Part shown: positions 1-6,838 of the stretch, piece by piece | Layout of the letters: each line of letters starts with the position of its first letter | How positions within the stretch are numbered: position 1 is the stretch's first letter | Translations under genes and position numbers: made by a program | Assembly: GCA_030614305.1 (NCBI GenBank) | Contig: JAUWKH010000053.1 | Coordinates: 1-9,099, forward strand | Length of the DNA stretch: 9,099 bases | Source: Bacteroidota bacterium | GTDB lineage: Bacteria; Bacteroidota; Bacteroidia; Bacteroidales; JADFUO01 | Reading direction: 5' to 3' | The notes under the pieces: model-generated | The model's database searches: none | Seen by the model: the letters and a program-made list of their open reading frames with translations, nothing else | What the model was told of the DNA's origin: nothing

Positions 1-789
1 ACAGATAATCCGGATATGTCTGCTACATTGGAAGTATATTCATCAAGTACCGGATTTTTACCACCCAGACTGACAACTGAACAAAGAGATGGAATAGAAA
101 ATCCTGCTATTGGTCTTATGATATTTAATTTATCAACTTATTGCTATAACTTTTATAATGGTTTGGAATGGAAGGAACTTTGCGGTGAAAACGGACAGTG
201 GGAATGTGGTGATATACTTATTGATCCCAGAGATGGACAGAATTATAATACTGTAAAAATTGGTGAACAATGTTGGATGGCAGAAAATTTAAATATAGGA
301 ACAAGAATTGACGGGATTATTGATCAGACAGATAATGGTATAATTGAGAAATACTGTTATAATAATGATGAAAATAACTGTGATCAATTAGGTGGCTTTT
401 ACCAATGGAACGAGATGATGCAATATGTTACCATACAAGTTACTCAAGGCATTTGCCCACAGGGATGGCGTTTACCTACTGATGATGACTGGTGCATATT
501 AGAACAGGAAGTTGACCCGACAATAACATGTAATAGCACAGGCTGGCGTGGAATAGACGGAGGAACAAAGCTAAAGCAAGGCGGCAGCAGTGGTTTTGGG
601 GCTCTTATGGCAGGCAACCGGCAAACAGATGGGTCGTTTTATAATAGTGGCCCAAGCGGGTACTTTTGGACATCTACTGATGTTGATTCAAATGCTTGGT
701 ACCGTACTCTGAACTTTGGATTAGCTACAGTGAGTCGTTTCAATAATAATAAACCATTCGGATTTAGTGTTCGCTGTTTAAAGGACTAA
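1..789 (+). CDS. FISUMP-domain protein, 5' end cut by the window
   Basis: The frame is open from base 1, where it reads TDNPD, into the first visible Met at base 16. The true start is therefore almost certainly outside the window, and the Met is probably internal. Counting from that Met, residues 2-57 are a short module common at the front of Bacteroidota surface proteins (SATLEV..STGFLPPRLT..QRDGIENPAIGLMIFN..., ending in YNGLEWKELCG). Residues about 69-256 match the FISUMP domain (Fibrobacter succinogenes major paralogous domain). Landmarks are DPRDGQNYNTVKIGEQCWMAENL, YCYNND, GGFYQWNEMM, GICPQGWRLPTDDDW, GYFWTST and a final FGFSVRCLKD. The protein is cysteine-rich (ten Cys in the visible part), which suits an exported protein. 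It ends directly after FISUMP with no T9SS sorting domain, as is usual for the family. FISUMP function is unknown; a surface or lipoprotein role is inferred. It converges with the LamG gene 46 bp downstream. Confidence 0.85.
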   Translation, partial: TDNPDMSATLEVYSSSTGFLPPRLTTEQRDGIENPAIGLMIFNLSTYCYNFYNGLEWKELCGENGQWECGDILIDPRDGQNYNTVKIGEQCWMAENLNIGTRIDGIIDQTDNGIIEKYCYNNDENNCDQLGGFYQWNEMMQYVTIQVTQGICPQGWRLPTDDDWCILEQEVDPTITCNSTGWRGIDGGTKLKQGGSSGFGALMAGNRQTDGSFYNSGPSGYFWTSTDVDSNAWYRTLNFGLATVSRFNNNKPFGFSVRCLKD

Positions 790-835
790 AAGACATACTT
801 ATAATTTTTTATACTTTCAAGAAAAAAACAGCAAA

Positions 836-1825
836 TTAATTTTTTACAAATTTAAGATGTTTAATTATTTCATTATTATTATTTATCAGCCTTAATAGAT
901 AGACACCAGAATTAAAATTTGTTATATCAATTTTTTCTTTTTTTGAGTTGACTTTTATTAAACAACCAATATTATTATAAATTTCAATTCTTATAATATT
1001 ATTTGGAACATTTTTAAAATTTATATAATTATCACTTGGATTAGGATAAATATTAATTTCATGTTCATTATTTTGATAATCCTCAATATTAACTGTCCCA
1101 CTACATAAAGCATTTATCTCCTGAAAACTAAGGACTTTATTCCAATATCTGAAATCATCAATTGCACCTTTAAAATAAAAGGGGGGTAAATACATGTTAC
1201 CATCTTTCCTGCCAATACTTCCTTGATTATTTGTATAACTTAAATCTCCTCCAGATCCATTATAATATCCTTCATCATTTTCACAATCAATGTAAATTTT
1301 CATATCTGTTGGTCCTCTTCCTATACCAACAACATGATACCATATCGCTGTATCTAATTTCGTTGTTCCTACTTTTGTTCTTCTATTACTGGGAGATGTG
1401 TTCCCACTTGCATCCCCATAATTAATTGCCATATAACCAGTTGAAGATAGGCACATCCAAACTCCGGAATGATTATTTTGTGCAAAGTCTGTAGTAAAAA
1501 TAGTAGTGTTTTCTGCTGATAAATCATCAAGTTTTAACCAAAAAGAAAATGATACTGGCAACGGAGGTTTTAATTTAGATTGATTAGGTAAGTCAATGTA
1601 TTCATCAAATCCATTAAAATGATATGCACTATTTAGGTTTCCAAACCGATCTGAAGTTAAGGTTGCGTAAGCAATTCCATGAAATTGATTTCCACTACTA
1701 TCATTTGCATTTCCATTAAAAGGATAATAAATAAGCAAACTGTCATTTAAAGACTGTCCGAAAGAAAATAGTAATATTGAATTACAAAAAAAGAAAAAAC
1801 AAATTCTAAATAATAACATTTTCAT
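836..1825 (-). CDS. Secreted LamG/concanavalin-A-like protein with T9SS type A sorting domain
   Basis: Residues 1-24 form a Sec signal peptide: MK start, very hydrophobic phenylalanine-rich core, likely cleavage near SFG-Q. Residues about 28-243 resemble the LamG_3/concanavalin-like jelly-roll fold: LLIYYPFNGNANDSSG opening, YHFNGFDEYIDLP, FSFWLKLDD, WYHVVGIG, YIDCENDEG, GSIGRKDG and FKGAIDDFRYWNKVLS. In such proteins this domain usually binds carbohydrate or mediates adhesion. Residues about 257-329 are a type A T9SS C-terminal domain starting at INIYPNPSDNYINF and ending in LKFVKN. The protein should cross the outer membrane by T9SS and be released or anchored at the surface. The start is slightly ambiguous. 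A GAGGA box lies 3 nt before Met1 but 9 nt before Met3 (MKM), so Met3 has the better spacing, while Met1 gives the more usual MK signal-peptide start. No catalytic domain is visible, so the ligand cannot be named. Confidence 0.9.
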   Translation of the reverse strand: MKMLLFRICFFFFCNSILLFSFGQSLNDSLLIYYPFNGNANDSSGNQFHGIAYATLTSDRFGNLNSAYHFNGFDEYIDLPNQSKLKPPLPVSFSFWLKLDDLSAENTTIFTTDFAQNNHSGVWMCLSSTGYMAINYGDASGNTSPSNRRTKVGTTKLDTAIWYHVVGIGRGPTDMKIYIDCENDEGYYNGSGGDLSYTNNQGSIGRKDGNMYLPPFYFKGAIDDFRYWNKVLSFQEINALCSGTVNIEDYQNNEHEINIYPNPSDNYINFKNVPNNIIRIEIYNNIGCLIKVNSKKEKIDITNFNSGVYLLRLINNNNEIIKHLKFVKN

Positions 1826-1833
1826 AATTCCTC

Positions 1834-1849
1834 ATTAATTTAAATTAAT
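1834..1849. repeat. 16-bp perfect AT-only palindrome upstream of the LamG gene
   Basis: ATTAATTTAAATTAAT is a perfect palindrome whose near edge lies 8 nt upstream of the LamG start codon (minus strand), next to the GAGGA box. It could be an operator half-site pair or a chance product of AT-rich DNA. No regulator gene is nearby to pair it with. Confidence 0.4.
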
Positions 1850-1978
1850 ATCACACTAACGAATATATAAGAATTGTTTGCAAAATAGGCAAAAAGGATA
1901 ATAAATAAAATAAATTTACAAAAAATTTAAAAGAATAAAATTCGGTTTTGCAGGACTTCAATTTTATAATACAATTTA

Positions 1979-1991
1979 TTTAACTAAACCA
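1979..1991 (+). repeat. 13-bp direct repeat, left copy
   Basis: TTTAACTAAACCA is identical to the copy at 2101-2113. The match stops exactly at 13 bp on both sides. The two copies bracket 109 bp of non-coding AT-rich DNA in the divergent gap between the LamG and GT4 genes. Confidence 0.6.
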
Positions 1992-2045
1992 TTACTGGCT
2001 ATGAAATAATATTTATATAGATGTAATAGTTTGTTTTATTTATTT

Positions 2046-2054
2046 TAAATTTGT
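2046..2054 (+). promoter_or_regulatory. Possible Bacteroidota -7 promoter box for the GT4 gene
   Basis: TAAATTTGT matches the TAnnTTTGY -7 consensus of the Bacteroidota primary sigma factor. It would place transcription start about 60 nt before the ATG at 2121. No TTG lies at the expected 19-23 nt upstream spacing (the nearest, at 2031-2033, is too close), so support is only partial. The rest of the 295-bp gap (1826-2120) holds no gene that can be supported. Confidence 0.3.
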
Positions 2055-2100
2055 CTCATATTATAATTTCATAAGATATATAAAACTTTGCCATTTCATC

Positions 2101-2113
2101 TTTAACTAAACCA
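2101..2113 (+). repeat. 13-bp direct repeat, right copy
   Basis: This is the second perfect copy of TTTAACTAAACCA (first copy at 1979-1991). It lies in the leader of the GT4 glycosyltransferase, ending 7 nt before its ATG. It may be a duplicated regulatory site or the scar of a small duplication or insertion. Confidence 0.6.
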
Positions 2114-2120
2114 CAAATAC

Positions 2121-3305
2121 ATGAAAGTTTTAATGATATTGGATGAAGAATTCCCACCTGATGTAAGAGTTGAAAAGGAGATCAGGGCGCTTGAGAGAAA
2201 CGGGCATCAGATATATTTATTGACTTATACCAGAAAAGATAAATCTTTAACTGACAGTTATAATTCTGCGATAGTAAAACGTATTGTAGTCTCAAAACTG
2301 ATGTATAAGTTCAAAGCACTTGCATTGGCACTTCCTTTTTATTTTAATTTTTGGAAAAAATTTATTGAGAGTGAAATAGATAAAAATGATTTTGATGTTA
2401 TACATGTCCATGATCTTACTTTGGTTTCAACAGTTTTAAAAATAGGGAGAAAACATAATATTCCTGTAATTGGAGATTATCATGAAAACCGTCCAGAAAT
2501 AATGAAGTTATATGATCATGTGAAAAGTTTTCCTGGGAATATATTAATATCTGTAAATAAATGGCAGAAATTTCAGGCAAAGTATTCAAACTTGCTTGAT
2601 AGATTAATTTTAGTAACAAAAGAAGCAAAAGATTATTATATAAAGAATTTTGGTCTTGAGGAGAAAAAAGTCTTCGTTGTTCCAAATTATGCAGACCTTG
2701 ATAATCTTAGTAAATTTAAAATTGATGATAAAATTGTAAGGAAATATTCTAATAAATTTATGTTGGTTTATTTTGGCGATACCGGATCAAGAAGAGGAAC
2801 AATTACAGTTTTAGAGACCGCCTTAGAATTACAAAACGATATTAAAAATAATGATGTACATTTTGTAATTATCGGCGATAGCAGGGAGCAAAGTAAGCTG
2901 GAAGATAAAGTTATAGAACTGAAATTGAAAAATGTAGAACTTACGGGATATATGCCGATAGAAAAAGCTGTTTCATATTTTAGTGCAGCTGATGCCGGGC
3001 TTTGTCCTTTTTTACGAAATATTCATCACGATACAACTTATTCTAATAAAATGTTTCAATATATGGCTTTCGGTAAACCTGTAATCGTAAGTAACTGTCC
3101 TTCGCAGGCAAATCTGGTAAAAGAAAATAATTGCGGCTTGGTATTTACTGCAGGTGATTCAAAAATGTTGAAACAAAAAATCATTGACCTGAAAAATAAA
3201 AAAACCTATAAAGAACTGAGTGACAACTCCCTTGTTTGTGTAAAAGATAAGTTTAATACTTCTGTAGCAGATAATGAACTTATTAAAGTATATGCATCTT
3301 TGTAG
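2121..3305 (+). CDS. GT4-family glycosyltransferase (GT-B fold)
   Basis: This is a cytoplasmic, membrane-associated GT-B glycosyltransferase that should transfer a sugar from a nucleotide-sugar to a growing lipid-linked glycan; donor and acceptor cannot be read from sequence. The N-terminal acceptor domain begins MKVLMILDEEFPPDVRVEKEIRAL (residues 1-24), with FDVIHVHDLTL at 91-101 and DYHENRP at 119-125. The C-terminal donor domain starts near residue 213 (LVYFGDTGSRRGT at 215-227), followed by FVIIGD at 248-253, VELTGYMPIEKAVSYFSAADAGLCPF at 272-297, and NKMFQYMAFGKPVIVSN at 309-325. In many GT4 enzymes the site FxYM carries Glu; here it is Gln313, which I believe also occurs in a recognised subfamily. 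At 394 aa the length is normal for GT4. No Shine-Dalgarno sequence precedes the ATG. It is the first gene of a four-gene co-directional block with methyltransferase, flippase and GpsA-like genes. Confidence 0.92.
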   Translation: MKVLMILDEEFPPDVRVEKEIRALERNGHQIYLLTYTRKDKSLTDSYNSAIVKRIVVSKLMYKFKALALALPFYFNFWKKFIESEIDKNDFDVIHVHDLTLVSTVLKIGRKHNIPVIGDYHENRPEIMKLYDHVKSFPGNILISVNKWQKFQAKYSNLLDRLILVTKEAKDYYIKNFGLEEKKVFVVPNYADLDNLSKFKIDDKIVRKYSNKFMLVYFGDTGSRRGTITVLETALELQNDIKNNDVHFVIIGDSREQSKLEDKVIELKLKNVELTGYMPIEKAVSYFSAADAGLCPFLRNIHHDTTYSNKMFQYMAFGKPVIVSNCPSQANLVKENNCGLVFTAGDSKMLKQKIIDLKNKKTYKELSDNSLVCVKDKFNTSVADNELIKVYASL

Positions 3306-3311
3306 AATTAA

Positions 3312-3320
3312 TATATTTGC
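3312..3320 (+). promoter_or_regulatory. Possible -7 promoter box before the methyltransferase
   Basis: TATATTTGC is a full match to TAnnTTTGY and lies 6 nt after the GT4 stop codon. Transcription would start about 135 nt before the methyltransferase ATG. No TTG sits at the expected -33 spacing. The 156-bp gap is large for a tight operon, which favours a separate transcription start. Confidence 0.4.
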
Positions 3321-3461
3321 ACCGGGAAATCAATCATTGCTTATAACTCGGTATATATTTATCATACCATAAATGAAACAAAAACAGGTATTATATATCA
3401 ACACGATTCACCAGAAAAACTTTCAATCAAACTAATTAAAATATAATTTCAATAATCTAAA

Positions 3462-4232
3462 ATGGATAATCCGGTTTATTACGAAAATTTTGAATGGGAA
3501 AATCTCAACATTTCACAGCTTAAGGATAAGGTAAGTAAAATTTTATCTATTATCCCTGACAATGTAAATTCAATAATAGATGTAGGAAGCGGCAATGGGA
3601 TAATAACAAACGAGTTACATAAAAAATATAACGTAACTGCCGTTGACAGAAGCAAAAAAGCACTTTCTTTTGTAAAAGCTAAAAAAATACAAGCTGATTG
3701 CAGTAATATTCCAATTGAAAACAATAGCTTTGACATGGTTTTTTCAAGCGAATTATTAGAGCATCTTGAAAAAAATACTTTCTATAAAACCCTTAATGAA
3801 TTAAAACGGCTTACAAAAAAATATTTATTTATTACTGTTCCGAATGATGAAAATTTAAGAAAAACCGATATACAATGCCCTGAATGCAAATTCATCTACA
3901 ATAGAGCTTACCATTTACGTAACTTTAAAGCTAAAGATTTCAAAATCTGTTTTAAAGATTTTAAAATTATATATAGTGAGACATTTGGTAAAAAAGTCCG
4001 TTATTACAATCCGTTAATTTCAAAAATAAAACAAAAAATATCACCTGCAAAATCATGGATACCCTATTACTGGACTCCGAAAAACAACAGACAAACCATG
4101 TGTCCGAAGTGCGAACATAAATTCGTTTATGAGTACAAATTCAATATTTTCTCTTTTGCCTGTGACATGTTAAACATTTTAATTTCACATAAGAAACCAT
4201 ATTGGTTGTTTGTTTTATTAGAGAAAAATTAA
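3462..4232 (+). CDS. Class I SAM-dependent methyltransferase with two CPxC knuckles
   Basis: This is a Rossmann-fold methyltransferase predicted to move a methyl group from S-adenosylmethionine to a glycan or glycan precursor; the acceptor is inferred only from context. Motif I is SIIDVGSGNGIIT (residues 37-49), the acidic end of strand 2 is VTAVDRS (58-64), DCSNIPIENNSFDMVFSSELLEHLE (79-103) covers motifs II-III, and LFITVPND (122-129) is strand 5. After the SAM core come two Cys pairs, CPECKFIYNRAYHLRNF at 139-155 and CPKCEHKF at 214-221. C139/C142/C214/C217 could together bind one zinc. A CPxC followed by HLRxF recurs in methyltransferases of surface-polysaccharide loci. The C-terminus is basic and aromatic, perhaps lying along the membrane. 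The ATG has no Shine-Dalgarno sequence. The gene sits between a glycosyltransferase and a flippase. Confidence 0.88.
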   Translation: MDNPVYYENFEWENLNISQLKDKVSKILSIIPDNVNSIIDVGSGNGIITNELHKKYNVTAVDRSKKALSFVKAKKIQADCSNIPIENNSFDMVFSSELLEHLEKNTFYKTLNELKRLTKKYLFITVPNDENLRKTDIQCPECKFIYNRAYHLRNFKAKDFKICFKDFKIIYSETFGKKVRYYNPLISKIKQKISPAKSWIPYYWTPKNNRQTMCPKCEHKFVYEYKFNIFSFACDMLNILISHKKPYWLFVLLEKN

Positions 4233-4238
4233 ATTTGC
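4206..4238 (+). promoter_or_regulatory. Candidate sigma-ABfr promoter for the flippase gene
   Basis: TTG at 4206-4208, then a 21-nt spacer, then TAAATTTGC at 4230-4238, matches both the -33 TTG and the -7 TAnnTTTGY elements with acceptable spacing. The -7 box overlaps the TAA stop of the methyltransferase. Transcription would start near 4245, about 28 nt before the TTG start codon. This is the best promoter match in the window. Confidence 0.45.
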
Positions 4239-4272
4239 ATTATCAAAAAAATTCAATTTAAACTCAATTACT

Positions 4273-5751
4273 TTGGGAATAATACAAAAACAAGCTATTA
4301 AGGGAACTATTTACTCATATCTTGGGGTTCTTATAGGTTTCATAACCACAGGAATACTTTTCCCAAGAATTCTTACTACCGACGAAAATGGACTTCTAAA
4401 ATTATTGATTTCCTACTCATTAATTTTTGCTCAGTTCGCAAGTCTTGGATTTAACAGTGTTACTACAAGATTATTTACTTATTTCAGAGATCATAAAAAA
4501 AGTCATCACGGTTTTTTATTTATCGCTTTTATGGTCGCATTTGGCGGATTTATTATCATTATTATTGCCTTCTTTTTATTAAAACCAATAATTATCAGTA
4601 ATAGTATTGATAAGAGTGCATTATTTGTTGAATATCTTTATTATGTTATTCCATTAATTTTCTTCACATTATTTTTCTCAATATTAGACAATTACTATAA
4701 AGTGTTATATAATGCTGTTAGAGGAACATTTCTAAAAGAATTTCTTCAACGTTTATTAATATTATTTTCAGTTATACTGTATTATTTCAATCTTTTAAAT
4801 TTTAATTTCTTTATTATAGCTTATGTAACAGCAATTTGTTTACCTACAATTATAATTTCAATTTCGTTAATATTTGAAAAACAATTTAGCTTAAAGCCCG
4901 ACTTCAGTCTCCTGTCAAAAGAAATGTCAAGATCAATGATTAGTGTTAGTGTCTATGGAATTTTAATAAGTTCCTCAGGAATACTAATTCTTAATATTGA
5001 CAGCATTATGATCAATTCAATGATAGGCATAAGCCAAACAGGAATTTATGCTATCACATTCTTTTTTGGCACTATAATTCTAATCCCCAGCCGTTCCCTA
5101 ACAAAAATCTCTGCAGCAGTTATCGCAGACGCATGGAAAGAAAAGAACTTAATTTTAATAAAAGATATTTACTACAAAAGCTGTTTAAATCAATTAATAT
5201 TTGCCGGATTATTATTTATTGGTATTTGGGCAAACATTAACAATATATTTAAAATTTTGCCTCCTGAATATGAACCCGGCAAGTATGTTATATTTTTTAT
5301 TGGTATTTCAAGCTTAATTCAAATGGCATCCGGAGTTAGCAATATTGTTATTTTCAACTCAAAATATTATAAAGTTCACACATATTTTATGCTAATATTA
5401 GTAGTATTAATAATTACCACAAATCTGATTTTTATTCCAAAATATGGAATTGTCGGAGCTGCTATGGCTTCTGCACTTTCAAATTTAGTTTTTAATCTGA
5501 TAAAATTTATATTTTTATATTTCAAATTCAAAATGCAACCCTTTGACCGGAAATATTTTATAATTATAATTGCTGCCGGATTATCATATATTATTGGATA
5601 TCTTATGCCTGAAATAAAAAATTATATTTTTGATATAATTATCAGAAGCGCTATTATTGCTTTAATCTATTGTAGTTTTATTCTTATATTTAAAGTTTCG
5701 GATGAGCTTAACCAAAAGTTTTTTCAAATATTTAAGTTTATAAAAAAATAA
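4273..5751 (+). CDS. Wzx-like polysaccharide flippase (MOP/PST superfamily), TTG start
   Basis: This integral inner-membrane protein is expected to flip a lipid-linked oligosaccharide from the cytoplasmic to the periplasmic face for polymerisation or ligation. The 492-aa length and about 14 hydrophobic segments (roughly 13-33, 44-60, 80-104, 118-140, 158-175, 178-202, 222-245, 255-273, 306-330, 337-357, 370-388, 393-418, 427-445, 455-475) fit the family. Charged landmarks include PRILTTDENGLLKLL (31-45), LGFNSVTTRLFTYFRD (58-73) and NIDSIMINSMIG (241-252). The start is TTG at 4273. The frame is open upstream to the preceding gene but contains no ATG, and the resulting MGIIQKQAIKGTIYSYLGV start resembles the usual N-terminus of Bacteroidota relatives (MGII/MGVI, then a Gln-containing amphipathic stretch), so this start is favoured. 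It follows the methyltransferase by 40 bp and precedes the gpsA-like gene by 21 bp. Confidence 0.9.
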   Translation: MGIIQKQAIKGTIYSYLGVLIGFITTGILFPRILTTDENGLLKLLISYSLIFAQFASLGFNSVTTRLFTYFRDHKKSHHGFLFIAFMVAFGGFIIIIIAFFLLKPIIISNSIDKSALFVEYLYYVIPLIFFTLFFSILDNYYKVLYNAVRGTFLKEFLQRLLILFSVILYYFNLLNFNFFIIAYVTAICLPTIIISISLIFEKQFSLKPDFSLLSKEMSRSMISVSVYGILISSSGILILNIDSIMINSMIGISQTGIYAITFFFGTIILIPSRSLTKISAAVIADAWKEKNLILIKDIYYKSCLNQLIFAGLLFIGIWANINNIFKILPPEYEPGKYVIFFIGISSLIQMASGVSNIVIFNSKYYKVHTYFMLILVVLIITTNLIFIPKYGIVGAAMASALSNLVFNLIKFIFLYFKFKMQPFDRKYFIIIIAAGLSYIIGYLMPEIKNYIFDIIIRSAIIALIYCSFILIFKVSDELNQKFFQIFKFIKK

Positions 5752-5772
5752 AAAACAACAAATATTATAACA

Positions 5773-6759
5773 ATGAATAAAAATTTGACCAACATCTCCA
5801 TAATCGGCTCCGGCTCTATCGCAACAGCTCTCGGAAATATATTATCAGCCAAAAATAATTTAAACGTAACATTATTATCTATTGAAGATGACGTTGTTGA
5901 CTCAATAAATAAATCAAATATTAACTATAAGTACTTTCCAAATATCAAACTTAACAACAATTTAAAAGCAACTACCGACAATAAAATCCTCAATTCTGCA
6001 AATGTTGTTTTTTTAGCTATTCCATCATCAGTTACTGTGGATTTTATTTTAAGTTTGAAAAACGAATTGAATAAAAATTCCATTTTAGTAAATCTTGCTA
6101 AGGGATTCGGAAACGAAAATCAAACCATTGTTGAATGTCTTGAAGATAAAATACCAAACCATGTTTGCTCATTAAAAGGGCCGACCTTTGCCAGAGAACT
6201 TATTAATAAATCACCAACTGCTTTTACTTTGGGTGCCAGAAGTGAAGAAGTTTTCAAGTTATTTTCAGAGATTTTTAAAGACACGAACATTTTTATTGAC
6301 TTTTCTACTGATGTTAAGGGTGTTGAAATTCTGAGCATCCTGAAAAATATTTATGCAATCGCTGTAGGTATAGTTGATGCACACTTTAATTCGTCAAATC
6401 TCAGGTTTTTATTCCTTACTAAGGCTTTCAAGGAAATGAAAAATATTCATCTTCAATTTGGCGGTAATGAAGAAACTCTTTTCAAATATTGCGGTTTTGG
6501 TGATTTCGGCTTAACAGCTCTTAACGACCTCAGCAGAAACCGGACTTTAGGATTGCTTATCGGAAAAGGATTTTTTACAAATGATATTTCCGATAAGGTG
6601 CTTCTTGAAGGCAAAATTGCTGTAAATGTTTTTTGTAAGGAAATCTCTGTAATTAATTCACTGAAAGATTTTTATATTATTTCAGAATTATACAAGGTTT
6701 TTAATCGTGACTACGATTCTTCCCGTTTTGTTTCCAAAATATTGGAATTCAGAAATTGA
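5773..6759 (+). CDS. gpsA: NAD(P)-dependent glycerol-3-phosphate dehydrogenase, divergent GpsA type
   Basis: The predicted reaction is reversible reduction of dihydroxyacetone phosphate to sn-glycerol-3-phosphate in the cytoplasm. The 328-aa length matches GpsA. Family landmarks in order: nucleotide-binding loop IIGSGSIATALG (10-21); YFPNIKL (54-60); VVFLAIPSS (78-86); LAKGFGNENQTI (108-119), with the conserved Lys110; GPTFAREL (136-143); DVKGVEILSILKNIYAIAVG (180-199), with the conserved catalytic-type Lys191; GFGDFGLTAL (241-250, family consensus GxGDLxLT); and SRNRTLG (254-260). Departures: the usual Trp of GxGxWGTAL is Ile16, the Arg expected after strand 2 is Ile37 followed by Glu38, and Leu of GDL is Phe245. 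It reads as functional but unlike the typical housekeeping GpsA of Bacteroidota, so it may be an accessory copy dedicated to the glycan cluster. The 21-bp gap after the flippase and absence of a promoter box suggest co-transcription. Confidence 0.85.
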   Translation: MNKNLTNISIIGSGSIATALGNILSAKNNLNVTLLSIEDDVVDSINKSNINYKYFPNIKLNNNLKATTDNKILNSANVVFLAIPSSVTVDFILSLKNELNKNSILVNLAKGFGNENQTIVECLEDKIPNHVCSLKGPTFARELINKSPTAFTLGARSEEVFKLFSEIFKDTNIFIDFSTDVKGVEILSILKNIYAIAVGIVDAHFNSSNLRFLFLTKAFKEMKNIHLQFGGNEETLFKYCGFGDFGLTALNDLSRNRTLGLLIGKGFFTNDISDKVLLEGKIAVNVFCKEISVINSLKDFYIISELYKVFNRDYDSSRFVSKILEFRN

Positions 6760-6764
6760 AAAAT

Positions 6765-6796
6765 AATGGAGTAATGGAATGATGGAGTGATTGTGA
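6765..6796. repeat. Tandem 8-bp repeat, about 3.5 copies
   Basis: The units are AATGGAGT (6765-6772), AATGGAAT (6773-6780), GATGGAGT (6781-6788) and a decayed GATTGTGA (6789-6796). They begin 5 nt after the gpsA stop codon, in the gap between convergent genes, and run directly into a second tandem repeat with a different period. Confidence 0.75.
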
Positions 6797-6837
6797 TCAA
6801 GTGTCAAGTATCAAGCATCCAGTATCAAGTATCCAGC
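6797..6837. repeat. Tandem 7-bp repeat, about 5.9 copies
   Basis: The units are TCAAGTG, TCAAGTA, TCAAGCA, TCCAGTA, TCAAGTA and TCCAGC, consensus TCMAGYR. They start at 6797, 6804, 6811, 6818, 6825 and 6832. The array abuts the 8-bp array on its left and ends 1 nt before the stop codon of the DNRLRE gene. No hairpin terminator is visible in the gap. Confidence 0.8.
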
Positions 6838-6838
6838 T

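Noticed and set aside
790..835. Bidirectional terminator between the FISUMP and LamG genes
   Set aside because: Only a TTTC-AA-GAAA mini-palindrome and A/T runs are present; no stem long enough to support a terminator call.
1231..1425. Open frame of 64 codons on the + strand within the LamG gene
   Set aside because: Antisense shadow of a well-supported gene. The translation is low-complexity and unlike any family I recognise.
1880..1887. CTATTTTG on the minus strand as a promoter box for the LamG gene
   Set aside because: The TA is displaced by one base from the TAnnTTTG pattern and there is no TTG at the right spacing.
3321..3352. Possible hairpin ACCGGG / CTCGGT (one G-U pair) with a 20-nt loop after the first GT4 gene
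   Set aside because: A six-pair stem with a long loop and no proper U-tract is too weak to call a terminator or a structured leader.
3373..3435. Small open frame of 20 codons (MKQKQVLYINTIHQKNFQSN) in the leader of the methyltransferase
   Set aside because: Very short, no ribosome-binding signal and no recognisable family. The VLYIN start is vaguely like a glycosyltransferase N-terminus but too little to call a remnant gene.
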